Below are positions 10,252 to 19,407 of a stretch of DNA of 64,000 nucleotides, piece after piece. Origin of the DNA: Croceibacterium_B sp963783195 (lineage in GTDB: Bacteria > Pseudomonadota > Alphaproteobacteria > Sphingomonadales > Sphingomonadaceae); contig CAWAMV010000004.1 in NCBI GenBank assembly GCA_963783195.1, positions 868,001 to 932,000 of the forward strand, written 5' to 3'. The notes under the pieces are model-generated. The model did not search any database, had not been told where the DNA came from, and worked only from the letters and a program-made list of their open reading frames with translations. Position numbers and translations under genes: made by a program. Position 1 is the first letter of the stretch. The number at the start of each line of letters is the position of its first letter.

Positions 10252-12073
10252 TCAACGGACGGTGTTCCAGCTTTCGGACAGGAGTCCTGCGCAGTTAATC
10301 ACTCCAACCAACGAGTAAGTCTGTGGAAAGTTGCCCCAAAGTTCGCCGGTTTCGAAATCCATGTCCTCCGATAGCAATCCCGAAGCCGTCGTATGACTCG
10401 AGCATCGCCTCGAACAACTCGCGCGCTTCGGCATTTCGATTGCATCGGGCGAGGGCGTCGATCAGCCAGAAAGTGCAGATATTGAAGGCCGTCTCTGGCG
10501 TTCCGAAATCGTCTTCCTTGGCATAGCGCAGCATGTGCTCGCCGCGGCGCAGGGTGTTCTCCACTTGGCGGAAGGTCGAAAGGAAGCGCTCGTCCTGCGG
10601 CGCGCAGAACCGCAGTTCGACCAGCTGGAGGAGACTGGCATCGAGATAGTCGCTCTCGAAGCTCGCGCCGTAATGGCCCTCATTGCCATTGTCCCCGTTC
10701 TCGACCCACGCCTCCCGCTCGATCGTGGCGCGGACGGTGGCGGCGCGCTGCGACCACACCTCCGCGCGGTCTTTCTTGCCGAGGTGGCGGGCGACATTTG
10801 CCAGGCGATCGCAGGCGGCCCAGCTCATCACCGCGGAATAGGTATGCACTTCCTGCCGGGTGCGGAATTCCCACAGGCCGGCATCGGGCTGATCGTGCAG
10901 CGCCCAGGCCATTTCGCCCACCTGCTCGAGGCTGGCGAAATCCCGCTCGTCGGCCATGCGCAGCAAGCGCCGGTCAAAGAAACCCTGCACTGTGGGAAGG
11001 ACGATCTGGCCGTAGCAATCATGCTGAACCTGGTTGTAGGCCGCGTTGCCCACGCGCACCGGCCCCATTGCGCGATATCCCGCCAGTCCCTCGGCAAAGC
11101 TCTCGGTCAGTTGAGCATCGCCCATGACCGAATAGAGCGGCTGGATTTGCCCGCCCTTGGTGGCATCCACGATGTTGCGCAGATAGGCGAGGTACTTTTC
11201 CATCACGTCGAGCGCACCGAGGCGGTTGAGTGCCTGGACGGTATAGTAGGAATCTCGAATCCAGCAGTAACGGTAGTCCCAGTTGCGCTGCGAACCCGGC
11301 GCCTCGGGGATCGAGGTCGTCAACGCCGCGACGATCGCGCCGGTTTCCTCGTGCTGACAGAGCTTGAGCGTTATCGCGCAGCGGATGACCTCGTCCTGCC
11401 ATTCGAGCGGAGTGGCGAGGCCGCGGACCCACAGCTGCCAGTACTTGCGCGTCTGCGCTTCCATCGTCCGAACTTCCGAACGGACATTGCCGCTGAAGGG
11501 TTCGTCGGGTCCGAGGAAGAAGTGCTGGTCGCTCTCGACCCGATAAGTCCGTCCTTCGAGGACGTAGCCGACCGGAGCATCGGTCGAGAGGCGCATGGCC
11601 TGGTCACCGACCAGATAGCGCACATGGTTGGTACCGTGGGTCGTCGTCGCCAGTTCTGCGCCGAAGTCGCGCATCGGGCGCAACGTCGTCTTGAGCCGCG
11701 GCGTTCCCGCGACCGGGCGCACCGTGCGGACATAGGCGACCGGGCGGTACATCCGGCCCGAGCGTTCGAAGCGTGGACAGAAATCGCTGATCTCGACCGC
11801 GCTTCCGTCATCCGCCTCGAGCCGGGTAACGAGGATCGGGGTGTTGCGGTCGTAGTGTTGAATCGCTCTGACCTGCCCTTCCAGCTCGAAGCGCCAGACA
11901 CCTACGTCCTGCTGCTCGCCGTTCAGAAGGGCGCAAAACACCGGGTCGCCATCGACGCGCGGCACGCAGCCCCAGACGAGGCCGGCACGATCGTCGATCA
12001 GGCCGGAAACCTGGCAGTTGCCGATCGGCCAGAGATCGAGGGAGGAGCGGTTTTCTGTCACCCCGACAACCAT
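10252..12073 (-). pseudogene. GH15 glucoamylase/trehalase-like protein, frameshifted near its 3' end
   Basis: A GH15 (alpha/alpha)6-barrel protein of the glucoamylase/trehalase type that often lies between otsB and otsA. Visible are WPIGNCQVSGLIDDRAG at the start and the catalytic-region stretch QRNWDYRYCWIRDSYYT. As written, the frame runs into an unrelated tail and stops at 10295. The expected family C-terminus (GLLSEDMDFETGELWGNFPQ, then TYSLVGVINCA) is intact in the next frame. One extra base at about 10378 explains this; removing it restores a protein of about 606 residues ending at 10252. The start overlaps otsB by 16 bp. Either a recent null mutation or a sequence error. The frameshift would alter only about the last 45 residues, but these belong to the conserved domain. 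Confidence 0.85.
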
Positions 12074-12792
12074 TGCTGCACCGCAGCAGGATCGGCAAGG
12101 GCATAGCGCGCGTTTTCTGAAATGCGCGAACCGACCGCTATCCCGAAGCCGCCGAGATCGCTGCAGGCGGCAAAGCCATCCTCGTCGGTAACGTCGTCAC
12201 CGACGAAGACCGGCATGGCCCCGGCAAACGAGGGGTTGGCCATGAATGCGCGCACCGCGGCCCCCTTGTTGGCGCCTGCCGGCACCAGTTCGCACACGCG
12301 CTTGCCGCGCTTCGTGCCAAGGCCCTCACGTGCAGCAACATCCGCAAGGAAGACGGCGCAGGCCTGCTCCATTGCAGGCGCGCGCCGCGAATGGAGTGCG
12401 GCCCCGTGTGGCTTGTCCTCGAAATCCACCCCTTTCTCGGCCGCGAACTGGCGCACCTCCTCGACGACCGCGGGGGAAAGCGCCGCCGCGGGGCTGCCTA
12501 GCGCGGCGCCGTCTGCAGCGCGCAGATCGAGCCCGTGGGACCCAGCGCAGGCGACGACGAGCGGACCACAATGGAATTCAAGGTCGGCAATTCCGCGGCC
12601 GCTTACGAGAGCCAGCCGGCCTTCCAGTCGCCGCGAAATCTCGGCCAGTGTATTCGCCAGGCCATCGGGGACGTCGATACCCTCCGGCCGCTCGGCGATC
12701 TCGACGAGGGTGCCGTCGAAATCGAGGAACACGGCCAGCGGCCCGCTGACGAGGTCCGCGAGCGCCGGGGGGCGGGGGAGGGTTGCGGTCAT
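12058..12792 (-). CDS. otsB: Trehalose-6-phosphate phosphatase (HAD superfamily)
   Basis: A 244-residue HAD phosphatase that removes phosphate from trehalose 6-phosphate. The nucleophile motif FLDFDGTLVEI is near residue 20, motif II is LALVSGR, and the metal-binding motif IV is VGDDVTDEDGF. ATG 12792 gives MTATLPRPPALADLV, a typical N-terminus; 17 extra upstream codons are in frame but look non-coding. First gene of the trehalose operon, overlapping the GH15 gene by 16 bp. Confidence 0.92.
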   Translation of the reverse strand: MTATLPRPPALADLVSGPLAVFLDFDGTLVEIAERPEGIDVPDGLANTLAEISRRLEGRLALVSGRGIADLEFHCGPLVVACAGSHGLDLRAADGAALGSPAAALSPAVVEEVRQFAAEKGVDFEDKPHGAALHSRRAPAMEQACAVFLADVAAREGLGTKRGKRVCELVPAGANKGAAVRAFMANPSFAGAMPVFVGDDVTDEDGFAACSDLGGFGIAVGSRISENARYALADPAAVQQWLSG

Positions 12793-12861
12793 GGCGCAGG
12801 CAAATAGGCACCGGTCCGGTGCGGTCAACCGTCGGACAGCCAAGCGCGCTCGGCTCCTCCG

Positions 12862-14133
12862 TTACGGAGCCGCGGTGACTCGCAGCACGGCGCCGCCGGT
12901 CTCGTCGGTCAGGATGTAGAGCGAGCCGTCGGGCGCCACGCGGGCTTCGCGCATGCGCTGCTTGAGATCGCCCAGCAGTTCCTCGGTCGCCACCGGCTTG
13001 TCGTTTTCGTCGAACGAGATCCGCAGAAGTCCCTTGGTGAAGCTGGGCAGCAGCAGATTGCCGCGCCAACCGGGGAACATCGCCCCGCCGTACCAGGTGG
13101 GATTGCCGGGGTTAAGCGAGGGGGGACCGAAAGCCATGACGGGGTCGGTCATTCCAGCCACGCCCTTGATCCCCTTGGCCGCCTCACCGTTGTAGTGGAA
13201 GCCCTGGGTGACATCGATCCAGCCGTAGTTGCGGCCCTTCTCGATGAGGTTCAGCTCGTCGCCGCCGCGGGGGCCGAACTCGGTCTCCCAGAAGCGCCCT
13301 TGCGCATCGAGCGTGAGGCCGAGCGGATTTCTGTGGCCGAGCGTCCAGATCTCCGGCTTCCAGCCCGCCTTGCCGACGAACGGGTTGTCTTTCGGTACGC
13401 TTCCATCGGAATTGATGCGCAGGATTTTGCCGAAGTGGTTGTCTGGCTTCTGCACCATCTCGCCATAATTGCGATCGCCGCTGGTGACGTAGAGCTTGCC
13501 GTCAGGGCCGAAGGCGATCCGTCCGCCATGGCTGCCGCTTGCCGGTCCTTGGCCGCAACAGCGGGCGGGAAGGGGCGCGGCGCCGTACCACGCATCGGCG
13601 ACGAAGATGTCCTTCACGTCCTTGAGAGACAGGCCACCGTCCCACGTGGCGCTCAGGACCGCCAGTGTCGTCTGATCGGTGTTCTTGGGGTCGGGCTTGG
13701 CATAGCTGAGGTACAGCTTGCGGTTCTGGGCGAAATCGGGGTCGAGCGCCACGTCGAACAGCCCGCCGATACCCGCCGGGTTGATCGGCGGCAGGCCGGC
13801 GATGGCGACGGGATCGAGCTTGCCGTCGCGGATGACGCGCAAGCGGCCGGGCCGCTCCGTCACCAGCATGCCGCCATCGGGCAGGAAAGCGATGCCCCAG
13901 GGCCGTTCGATCTGACGCGCGACAACCTCCACGTGGACTTTGCCCGCCTGGGTATCGTAGTCCCACGGTCCGCGGCCGAGCGCGGTGGGTTGCGGCGGAC
14001 CGGCGGGCGCGGCGGCCGGTCGCGGGGTAGGCGCAGGGGCATCCTGCGCCGAAAGCGGCAGCGCCAATGCGCCTGCAACGAGCGTGGCGGCCAAGGTCAA
14101 CGCGCGGGGCGTCGCAGCGATCGGATTGCGCAT
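12862..14133 (-). CDS. Secreted PQQ-dependent aldose sugar dehydrogenase (soluble GDH/YliI type)
   Basis: A 423-residue six-bladed propeller of the soluble glucose/aldose sugar dehydrogenase family. ATG 14133 follows a good GGGAGAGGA ribosome site and begins a signal peptide (MRNPIAATPRALTLAATL). Family motifs include ERPWGIAFLPDGGMLVTERPG near the mature N-terminus, GSHGGRIAFGPDGKLYVTSGD, and the PQQ/calcium-region stretches LGHRNPLGLTLD and GGDELNLIEKGRNYGW. It would oxidise aldoses in the periplasm. PQQ biosynthesis genes are not in this window. The gene is 70 bp upstream of otsB but separated from it, and is divergent from the SPFH gene. Confidence 0.88.
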   Translation of the reverse strand: MRNPIAATPRALTLAATLVAGALALPLSAQDAPAPTPRPAAAPAGPPQPTALGRGPWDYDTQAGKVHVEVVARQIERPWGIAFLPDGGMLVTERPGRLRVIRDGKLDPVAIAGLPPINPAGIGGLFDVALDPDFAQNRKLYLSYAKPDPKNTDQTTLAVLSATWDGGLSLKDVKDIFVADAWYGAAPLPARCCGQGPASGSHGGRIAFGPDGKLYVTSGDRNYGEMVQKPDNHFGKILRINSDGSVPKDNPFVGKAGWKPEIWTLGHRNPLGLTLDAQGRFWETEFGPRGGDELNLIEKGRNYGWIDVTQGFHYNGEAAKGIKGVAGMTDPVMAFGPPSLNPGNPTWYGGAMFPGWRGNLLLPSFTKGLLRISFDENDKPVATEELLGDLKQRMREARVAPDGSLYILTDETGGAVLRVTAAP

Positions 14134-14297
14134 TCGGTGTCCTCTCCCATGCCGAGACGTTGACTCGGTCCGGTCCTTCCTAGTGACCGGCCAGATTTGA
14201 GGCAACGGCCAGCAAGCGTAACGGCCCCGGTTCCGGTTTCGCTTGGAAGGGTGCAGGGGCGTGCTAGACTACCGGCCAATCGAGGAGGGATTGGATC

Positions 14298-15305
14298 ATG
14301 GGTCTCGAAGTCGTCCTGGGCGCACTGGTCTTCGCGGTGCTCGTGTTTCTGATGACCGGGGTGCGCGTCGTGCGCCAGGGCTTCGTCTACACGATCGAAC
14401 GGTTCGGAAAGTACACCAAGGCGGCCGATCCGGGGCTGCACATCATCACTCCCTTCATCGACCGGGTCGGCCAGAAGGTGAACATGATGGAGCAGGTGCT
14501 GGATATCCCGGGCCAGGAGATCATCACCAAGGACAACGCCATGGTCGGCGTGGACGCGGTGGTGTTCTTTCAGGTGCTCGACGCCGGCAAGGCGGCCTAC
14601 GAAGTGCACAACCTCTACGCCGCGATCATGGCCATTACGACCACCAACCTGCGAACGGTGATGGGCAGCATGGACCTCGACGAGACGCTGTCGAAGCGCG
14701 ACGAGATCAACGCCCGGCTGCTGGGCGTGGTCGACCACGCGACCTCGCCCTGGGGCGTGAAGATCACGCGCGTCGAGATCAAGGACATCCGCCCGCCGAT
14801 GGACATTTCCGAGGCGATGGCCCGGCAGATGAAGGCCGAGCGCCTGAAGCGCGCGGAGATCCTGGAGGCAGAGGGCGAGCGCGCCAGCCGGATCCTGCGC
14901 GCCGAGGGCGAAAAGCAGTCGGCCATTCTCTCCGCCGAAGGCAAGAAGGAAGCCGCCTTCCGCGACGCCGAGGCGCGCGAGCGTTCGGCCCAGGCCGAGG
15001 CCGAGGCGACCCGCGCCGTTTCCCAGGCAATCAGCGAGTCCGGAAACCAGGCGATCAATTACTTTATCGCCCAGGAATATACGAAGGCGGTGGGCAAGTT
15101 CGCCACCAGCCCCAACGCCAAGACCATCTTGTTCCCGGTCGAGGCGACGCAGCTGATCGGCACGCTCGGCGGTATCGGCGAACTGGCGCGCGAGGCCCTG
15201 AGCGATGGCAAGAGGAATGACGCGCAGGTCGACACCGGTACGCCGCTGCCCCGCGCCGCTTCGCGCGTTGCCGTGCCGCGGACCGGCGGCGGAAGCGAGG
15301 CCTGA
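14298..15305 (+). CDS. SPFH/stomatin-family membrane protein (QmcA-like)
   Basis: A 335-residue stomatin/prohibitin homologue. One N-terminal membrane segment (about residues 4-24) is followed by an SPFH domain (RQGFVYTIERFGKYTKAADPG, then HIITPFIDRVGQKVNMMEQV) and a long Ala/Glu-rich coiled coil (about residues 175-250). Such proteins oligomerise into ring-like scaffolds in the membrane and influence membrane proteases such as FtsH. The next gene, an NfeD protein, overlaps by one base, and SPFH-NfeD pairs are a conserved module. Confidence 0.9.
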   Translation: MGLEVVLGALVFAVLVFLMTGVRVVRQGFVYTIERFGKYTKAADPGLHIITPFIDRVGQKVNMMEQVLDIPGQEIITKDNAMVGVDAVVFFQVLDAGKAAYEVHNLYAAIMAITTTNLRTVMGSMDLDETLSKRDEINARLLGVVDHATSPWGVKITRVEIKDIRPPMDISEAMARQMKAERLKRAEILEAEGERASRILRAEGEKQSAILSAEGKKEAAFRDAEARERSAQAEAEATRAVSQAISESGNQAINYFIAQEYTKAVGKFATSPNAKTILFPVEATQLIGTLGGIGELAREALSDGKRNDAQVDTGTPLPRAASRVAVPRTGGGSEA

Positions 15306-15790
15306 TGGACTGGCTCGACGGTATTGGCGCGCACTGGGTCTGGCTGGCGCTCGGACTTGTCCTCGCCGGTCTCGAGATGCTGGTGCCCGGGGTCTACCTG
15401 ATCTGGCTGGCGCTGGCGGCGCTCGTCACCGGCTTTCTCGCCATCGGCCTCGACTCGAGTGTGCCGGTGCAGGTGATCGAATTCGTTTCGCTCGCGCTGA
15501 TCTTTGCGTTCTCGGCCAATCGCTTCTTTCGCGACCAGCCGATCGAAAGCAGCGACCCGCTGATGAACCGGCGCGGCGCGCGCATGATCGGCGAGACCGC
15601 CCTCGTGACCGCCGCGATCGAGCACGGCAGCGGGCGGATCAAGGTCGGCGACGGCGAGTGGATCGCACGCGGGCCTGACGCGGCACCGGGTGAGCGCGTG
15701 CGCATCACGGGAAGCGACGGGGCGAGCCTGCTGGTCGAACCGCTCGCGCTGCCGGCGCCGCAGGACGAGGCGCCCCCCGCGAAGGCCTAG
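15305..15790 (+). CDS. NfeD-family membrane protein, partner of the SPFH protein
   Basis: A 161-residue protein with two or three N-terminal membrane helices (HWVWLALGLVLAGLEMLVPG and following) and a C-terminal OB-fold NfeD domain (about residues 85-140, ending GERVRITGSDGASLLVEPL). It is coupled to the SPFH gene by a TGATG overlap. The stop shares its CTAG bases with the stop of the convergent NDUFA9-like gene, so the two 3' ends overlap by four bases. Confidence 0.88.
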   Translation: MDWLDGIGAHWVWLALGLVLAGLEMLVPGVYLIWLALAALVTGFLAIGLDSSVPVQVIEFVSLALIFAFSANRFFRDQPIESSDPLMNRRGARMIGETALVTAAIEHGSGRIKVGDGEWIARGPDAAPGERVRITGSDGASLLVEPLALPAPQDEAPPAKA

Positions 15791-16731
15791 ACCGCGCTCT
15801 TCGTCCCGAAGCGGCCGTGTTTGCGATAGCGCGTCATCCAGCGGTCGAGGAACAGCGAGAGCGGGTGCGGCGTGACGCCGAGATCAGCCAGGCCCGGCAA
15901 TTTGCCGCCGGCGACGCTGCCTTCCTTGAGCATGCGCCACTGGTCGGAATTCATCGGGGTGCCCGGCAGCGCGGCGAACAGGCCCGAAAAGGTGTCGGGG
16001 ACCGGCAGGAAATGCCGCTCCCGCCCCTGCGACGTTGCGATGCGGCGGTGCAGCTCGGTCATCGTGATCTGTTCGGGGCCGGCGATCTCGTAAGTCTTGC
16101 CGCCGTGCTTGCCGGGATCGGCAAGGGCATTGGCCAAGGCCTCGGCCACGTCGTCGACCCAGACCGGCTGCAGTTTCGCCTGCGGGCCGAACACCGGCAG
16201 GACGGGCAGCGCCGACACGAGGCCGGCGAACATGTTCACGAACCGGTCGTCCTCCCCGAACATGACGGAGGGCCGCAGGATCGTCGCTTTGGGGAAGGCA
16301 TCGAGTACGAGCTCCTCGCCCCGACCCTTCGTGCAGGCGTAACTGCTTTCGGAAGCCGGGTCGGCACCGATCGCCGAAACGTAGGCGAAACTTGCCGCGC
16401 CCTGAGCGGCCGCCGCTTCGGCCGCCCAGCCGGCGCCCTTCGCCTGTAGCGTTTCCAGGTCTCCGGCGAAGGCGCCAACCAGGTACAGCGCCGCATCCGC
16501 GCCCTGCATCACCGCGGCGATGCTGTTGCGGTCGGCGACATTGCAGCGGGCGAACTGAATCTGCCCGAGGTTTGCGAGCGGTCTGAGGCGATAGGCCTTT
16601 TCCGGATGCCGGTCGCAGATCCTGAGGCGCGCCCCGCGTTCGAGCAGCGCCTGCGCCACATGCGAGCCGACGAATCCGCCGCCGCCGATCAGCACCACGA
16701 GTTTGTCTTCGAGCGGTCCGTATTTCGCCAT
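15787..16731 (-). CDS. NAD(P)-binding protein of the complex I NDUFA9 / atypical SDR family
   Basis: A 314-residue atypical short-chain dehydrogenase. ATG 16731 gives MAKYGPLEDKLVVLIGGGGF, placing the Rossmann GGGGFVGSHVA motif where expected; the longer open frame upstream is rejected. Typical family features are RNSIAAVMQGADAALYLVG (about residue 70), the weakly conserved active-site region SYACTKGRGEELV, and the late substrate-region segment. Homologues include NDUFA9 of mitochondrial complex I and bacterial ubiquinone-related or quality-control reductases. No complex I genes are nearby, so the role stays open. Confidence 0.85.
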   Translation of the reverse strand: MAKYGPLEDKLVVLIGGGGFVGSHVAQALLERGARLRICDRHPEKAYRLRPLANLGQIQFARCNVADRNSIAAVMQGADAALYLVGAFAGDLETLQAKGAGWAAEAAAAQGAASFAYVSAIGADPASESSYACTKGRGEELVLDAFPKATILRPSVMFGEDDRFVNMFAGLVSALPVLPVFGPQAKLQPVWVDDVAEALANALADPGKHGGKTYEIAGPEQITMTELHRRIATSQGRERHFLPVPDTFSGLFAALPGTPMNSDQWRMLKEGSVAGGKLPGLADLGVTPHPLSLFLDRWMTRYRKHGRFGTKSAV

Positions 16732-16951
16732 GCCTAGCCAATCCTGCCGCGCGCGGCCTGTTCCGCCCGCTTCGCTTGTCGCCGCGGGCCATGCCGCAAG
16801 CAGCGTGCGCCCGCAAGGACCGCGGTGCGGCTTCTCGCGATGGATCGGCCGCAGGTGAGCATTTCGGCGCATTCGGATTTGACAAGCCGCCCCGGCCTTC
16901 GTATCGGCCCGCCCCTACCTGCCGCACGGCTCCAACGTCCGCGCGGCCCGT

Positions 16952-17038
16952 GCCCAGATGGCGGAATTGGTAGACGCACCGTCTTCAGGTGGCGGCGCTC
17001 GAAAGGGCGTGGAGGTTCGAGTCCTCTTCTGGGCACCA
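16952..17038 (+). tRNA. tRNA-Leu, anticodon CAG
   Basis: A class II tRNA with encoded CCA. The acceptor stem is GCCCAGA paired with TCTGGGC (17028-17034) followed by ACCA. The D arm contains TTGGTAGACGC. The anticodon stem CCGTC/GGCGG (one G-U pair) holds the loop TTCAGGT, giving anticodon CAG. There is a long variable arm, and the T-arm reads GGTTCGAGTCC. These are standard leucine-tRNA features. Confidence 0.95.
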
Positions 17039-17091
17039 TTTTTGCGAACGCTCGGCGGGCTCACCGCTTCGATCGGCGCGCGCGTTTGGCG

Positions 17092-17865
17092 CTAGTCCGG
17101 TGATAGTCCGTAGTTCTGGAGAAGGGCGGCTATCTGCGGGCTTCGGGACTCGAGAATCCCGTCGATTGCCTCGCGCAGGGCGGGATCGTCTTTACGCACG
17201 CCGACCGAAATGTCGTAGGCCATTGGCCACTGGTTGTCGTCGAGCCATGGGGTGACAGGCTCCAGCCGGAGGGGGACCTTGCTGCGGGCGGCGAAATAGC
17301 CGGCGAGTGGGCCCCACACCAGGCCGACGTCGACCTCCCCATTTCCGACGGCGTCCATGATTGCCGCTGGCGGGTTCGGGCGCGCGTAGTCGCCGTAGAG
17401 CATATATCCGTGCACGTTGCCGGTCATCCCACGCCGCGCCAGTGCGTGAGCGGGAGGGGTGTTGCCGCCATCGTCGCCGACGAGCTGGACGCCCAGCGAA
17501 AGCTTGCGCAGGCGGGGGTCGTCGAGCGTCAGACCGGCGAGATCGTCTGCCTTGCGAGTGACGAACATGTAGCTTGCCCGATAGTAGGGGCGGGTGGTGT
17601 CGAGCGTCTCCAAACCGGCGGCGACGCCGGGCCAGATGTCGCACGTGCCCTTGCCCGTGGTGTTGCGTACGAAGCCGCGACGCTGGGCCCACCAGGTGTA
17701 TTCGACCGGCCGGTCGAGATCGGCGGCGACAAGTTCCGCCAGCTTGTTTTCGAAGCCTTCGCCCGCGCGGTTGGAAAAGGGCAGGTTGTTGGGGTCGGCG
17801 CAGACCTTGAGCGGATCGGGGGCGCAGCCCACCAGAAGCAGGGCGAGGAGCGCTGCGCGCTTCAT
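17092..17865 (-). CDS. XoxJ/MoxJ-like periplasmic binding protein of a PQQ dehydrogenase system
   Basis: A 257-residue periplasmic solute-binding-type protein with a lipoprotein-like signal (MKRAALLALLLVGC). It starts CADPNNLPFSNRAGEGFENK and has CDIWPGVAAGLETLDTTRPY, YMFVTRKADDLAGL and VDVGLVWGPLAGYF. This is the pattern of binding proteins associated with quinoprotein alcohol dehydrogenases (MoxJ/XoxJ group), which are thought to act in maturation or activation of the dehydrogenase rather than in ABC transport. Last gene of the ten-gene operon; it overlaps the propeller gene by four bases. Confidence 0.88.
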   Translation of the reverse strand: MKRAALLALLLVGCAPDPLKVCADPNNLPFSNRAGEGFENKLAELVAADLDRPVEYTWWAQRRGFVRNTTGKGTCDIWPGVAAGLETLDTTRPYYRASYMFVTRKADDLAGLTLDDPRLRKLSLGVQLVGDDGGNTPPAHALARRGMTGNVHGYMLYGDYARPNPPAAIMDAVGNGEVDVGLVWGPLAGYFAARSKVPLRLEPVTPWLDDNQWPMAYDISVGVRKDDPALREAIDGILESRSPQIAALLQNYGLSPD

Positions 17866-18833
17866 CGCGCAACCGCCTCGGCGGTCCAGGGCTTGCCGCC
17901 CAGCTGGACGGTGTGAGCCACCTTGTTCCCCTGCAGGTCGATTACCGTCGCGGTGCCCGAGAGGCCCGACGCGGCATAGAGGCGCTTGTCGTCGGGCGAA
18001 AGCGCAATGCCCCAGGTGCGGTGTCCCGTGGGGTAGGCGCGGACGACGCGATAGGTGGCGGGGTCGATCTCGGCCACCTGGTCGCCGCGGCCCATGGCCA
18101 CGAAGGCGCGCTTGCCGTCGCGGGTCAGTTCGAGCTCGACCGCCTGGGCATTTTCGAGCTCGGGGAAGGCCCGGACCAGGTCGATCAAGCGCTTCATTTT
18201 GCGTGTTCGGGCGTCGAACACCGCGATCGTTCCGCGCTGTTCGGAGGAGACCCAGGCCTCGCTCCCGCCTTTGAGGAACAGCACCTCGCGGGGGCGGCTG
18301 CCGACCGGCAGGTTGGCGATCACCTTGCCGCTGGCGACATCGATGAAATGGGCGACGCTGGCCACTTCGCTGGTCGCGATGAGCAATGTGCCGTCGGGCG
18401 ATACGCCAATGCCTTCCGGCTCCGGTGCGACCTGCACCTCGCGCATGACCTTGCCGCTGTCGATGTCGATGAAGGAGACGGCGCTGTTGTCCTCGTTGGC
18501 GGCGTAGAGCGTCCTGCCATCGGGGCTCAGCGCAAGGCGTTCCGGATCGCTGCCGGAGCCGATGTCGCGTCGCTTGACGAGGGTGCGTGTGTCCCATGCC
18601 TCGATCCGGTTGGAATCGCTCGCCGCGATGTAGAGCGTCGCGCCGTCGGGCGAGAGGACCATGCCGCGCGGGCGCTGCCCGGTCTGCAGCGTTGCCTCGA
18701 TCTGCCCGCTTGCTCCGTCGAGCACGTCCACCACGTCCCGCTCCTCGTCTGAGACGAAGACGCGGTCGTTCCCCGGCTCGGGTGCGGAGCAGGCGGCAAG
18801 GGCCAGCGCCAAAGCCGGCAAGAGCTGTCGCAC
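17862..18833 (-). CDS. PQQ-catabolism-associated YVTN-type beta-propeller lipoprotein
   Basis: A 323-residue protein. The GTG start at 18833 is chosen because it begins directly with a lipoprotein signal (RQLLPALALALAACSA). The rest is a run of YVTN/NHL-like propeller blades with recurring SPDGxxLYxA units (LSPDGATLYIAASDSNRIEAWD and similar). Propeller proteins of this type repeatedly accompany PQQ-dependent alcohol dehydrogenases; their biochemical role is not established. The gene sits eight bases after the cytochrome gene and overlaps the binding-protein gene by four. Confidence 0.85.
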   Translation of the reverse strand: MRQLLPALALALAACSAPEPGNDRVFVSDEERDVVDVLDGASGQIEATLQTGQRPRGMVLSPDGATLYIAASDSNRIEAWDTRTLVKRRDIGSGSDPERLALSPDGRTLYAANEDNSAVSFIDIDSGKVMREVQVAPEPEGIGVSPDGTLLIATSEVASVAHFIDVASGKVIANLPVGSRPREVLFLKGGSEAWVSSEQRGTIAVFDARTRKMKRLIDLVRAFPELENAQAVELELTRDGKRAFVAMGRGDQVAEIDPATYRVVRAYPTGHRTWGIALSPDDKRLYAASGLSGTATVIDLQGNKVAHTVQLGGKPWTAEAVAR

Positions 18834-18840
18834 GGCCAGA

Positions 18841-19407
18841 CTAACCGCCGTAGTCCTCGGGGATATGCCAGCCGTCGAACGCGTCCGCTTCCGCCGGAAC
18901 GGGGGCGGGATGCTGTGAGGGGGTGCCGCTGCCGTTCCTGGCAAGCGTTTGCGGCAGCGACATCGAGCGGACATAGGTGGCGATCTTCCAGATCTGGTCG
19001 TCGGTCAGCTTGCCGCCCCATGCCGGCATTCCGTTGGGACGCCCGAAGTAGATCGTGTCGTAAATCTGGTCGAGCCGGCCGCCATAGATCCAGGCATCGT
19101 CCATCAAGGGCGGGCCAATTCCGCCGCCGCCGTTGAAGTGGCAGCCCACGCAGTTCATCTCGTTATAGAAGCGCATTCCCTCGGTCACCGCGGCGGCGCT
19201 GCCGTAGTAGGGCCTGGCCCGCTGGTCCGGGCTGTCGGCCAGCTGGCCGCCGCCGGGGATCAGCGCAACGTCGCGTTGCGCCGGGGCGCCGGGTCCGGTC
19301 GGGGCGAAGGTGCCCATGGCGGTATCGTCCTGGTCCTGGTCACAGGCGCCCAGCGCCAAGGCGATGGCGAGCGCGGCGGCGATTTCAATGCGGAAGTGCG
19401 AAGACAT
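18841..19407 (-). CDS. Cytochrome c lipoprotein, likely electron acceptor of the PQQ dehydrogenase (XoxG-like position)
   Basis: A 188-residue class I cytochrome c with a lipobox-like signal (ALAIALALGACD). The haem motif is CVGCH, preceded by GMRFYNEMN and followed by FNGGGGIGPPLMDDAWIYGG; the Met ligand is probably in NGMPAWGGKLTDDQIW. The gene overlaps the end of the alcohol dehydrogenase gene by 23 bp. In xoxFGJ-type clusters the cytochrome in this position takes electrons from the dehydrogenase, and that role is inferred here. A Pro-rich tail of about 35 residues follows the haem domain. Confidence 0.87.
   Translation of the reverse strand: MSSHFRIEIAAALAIALALGACDQDQDDTAMGTFAPTGPGAPAQRDVALIPGGGQLADSPDQRARPYYGSAAAVTEGMRFYNEMNCVGCHFNGGGGIGPPLMDDAWIYGGRLDQIYDTIYFGRPNGMPAWGGKLTDDQIWKIATYVRSMSLPQTLARNGSGTPSQHPAPVPAEADAFDGWHIPEDYGG

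Noticed and set aside
17092..17865. ABC transporter substrate-binding protein
   Set aside because: The fold is of that type, but there is no permease or ATPase gene nearby and the operon is a PQQ dehydrogenase cluster, so the XoxJ-like role is preferred.
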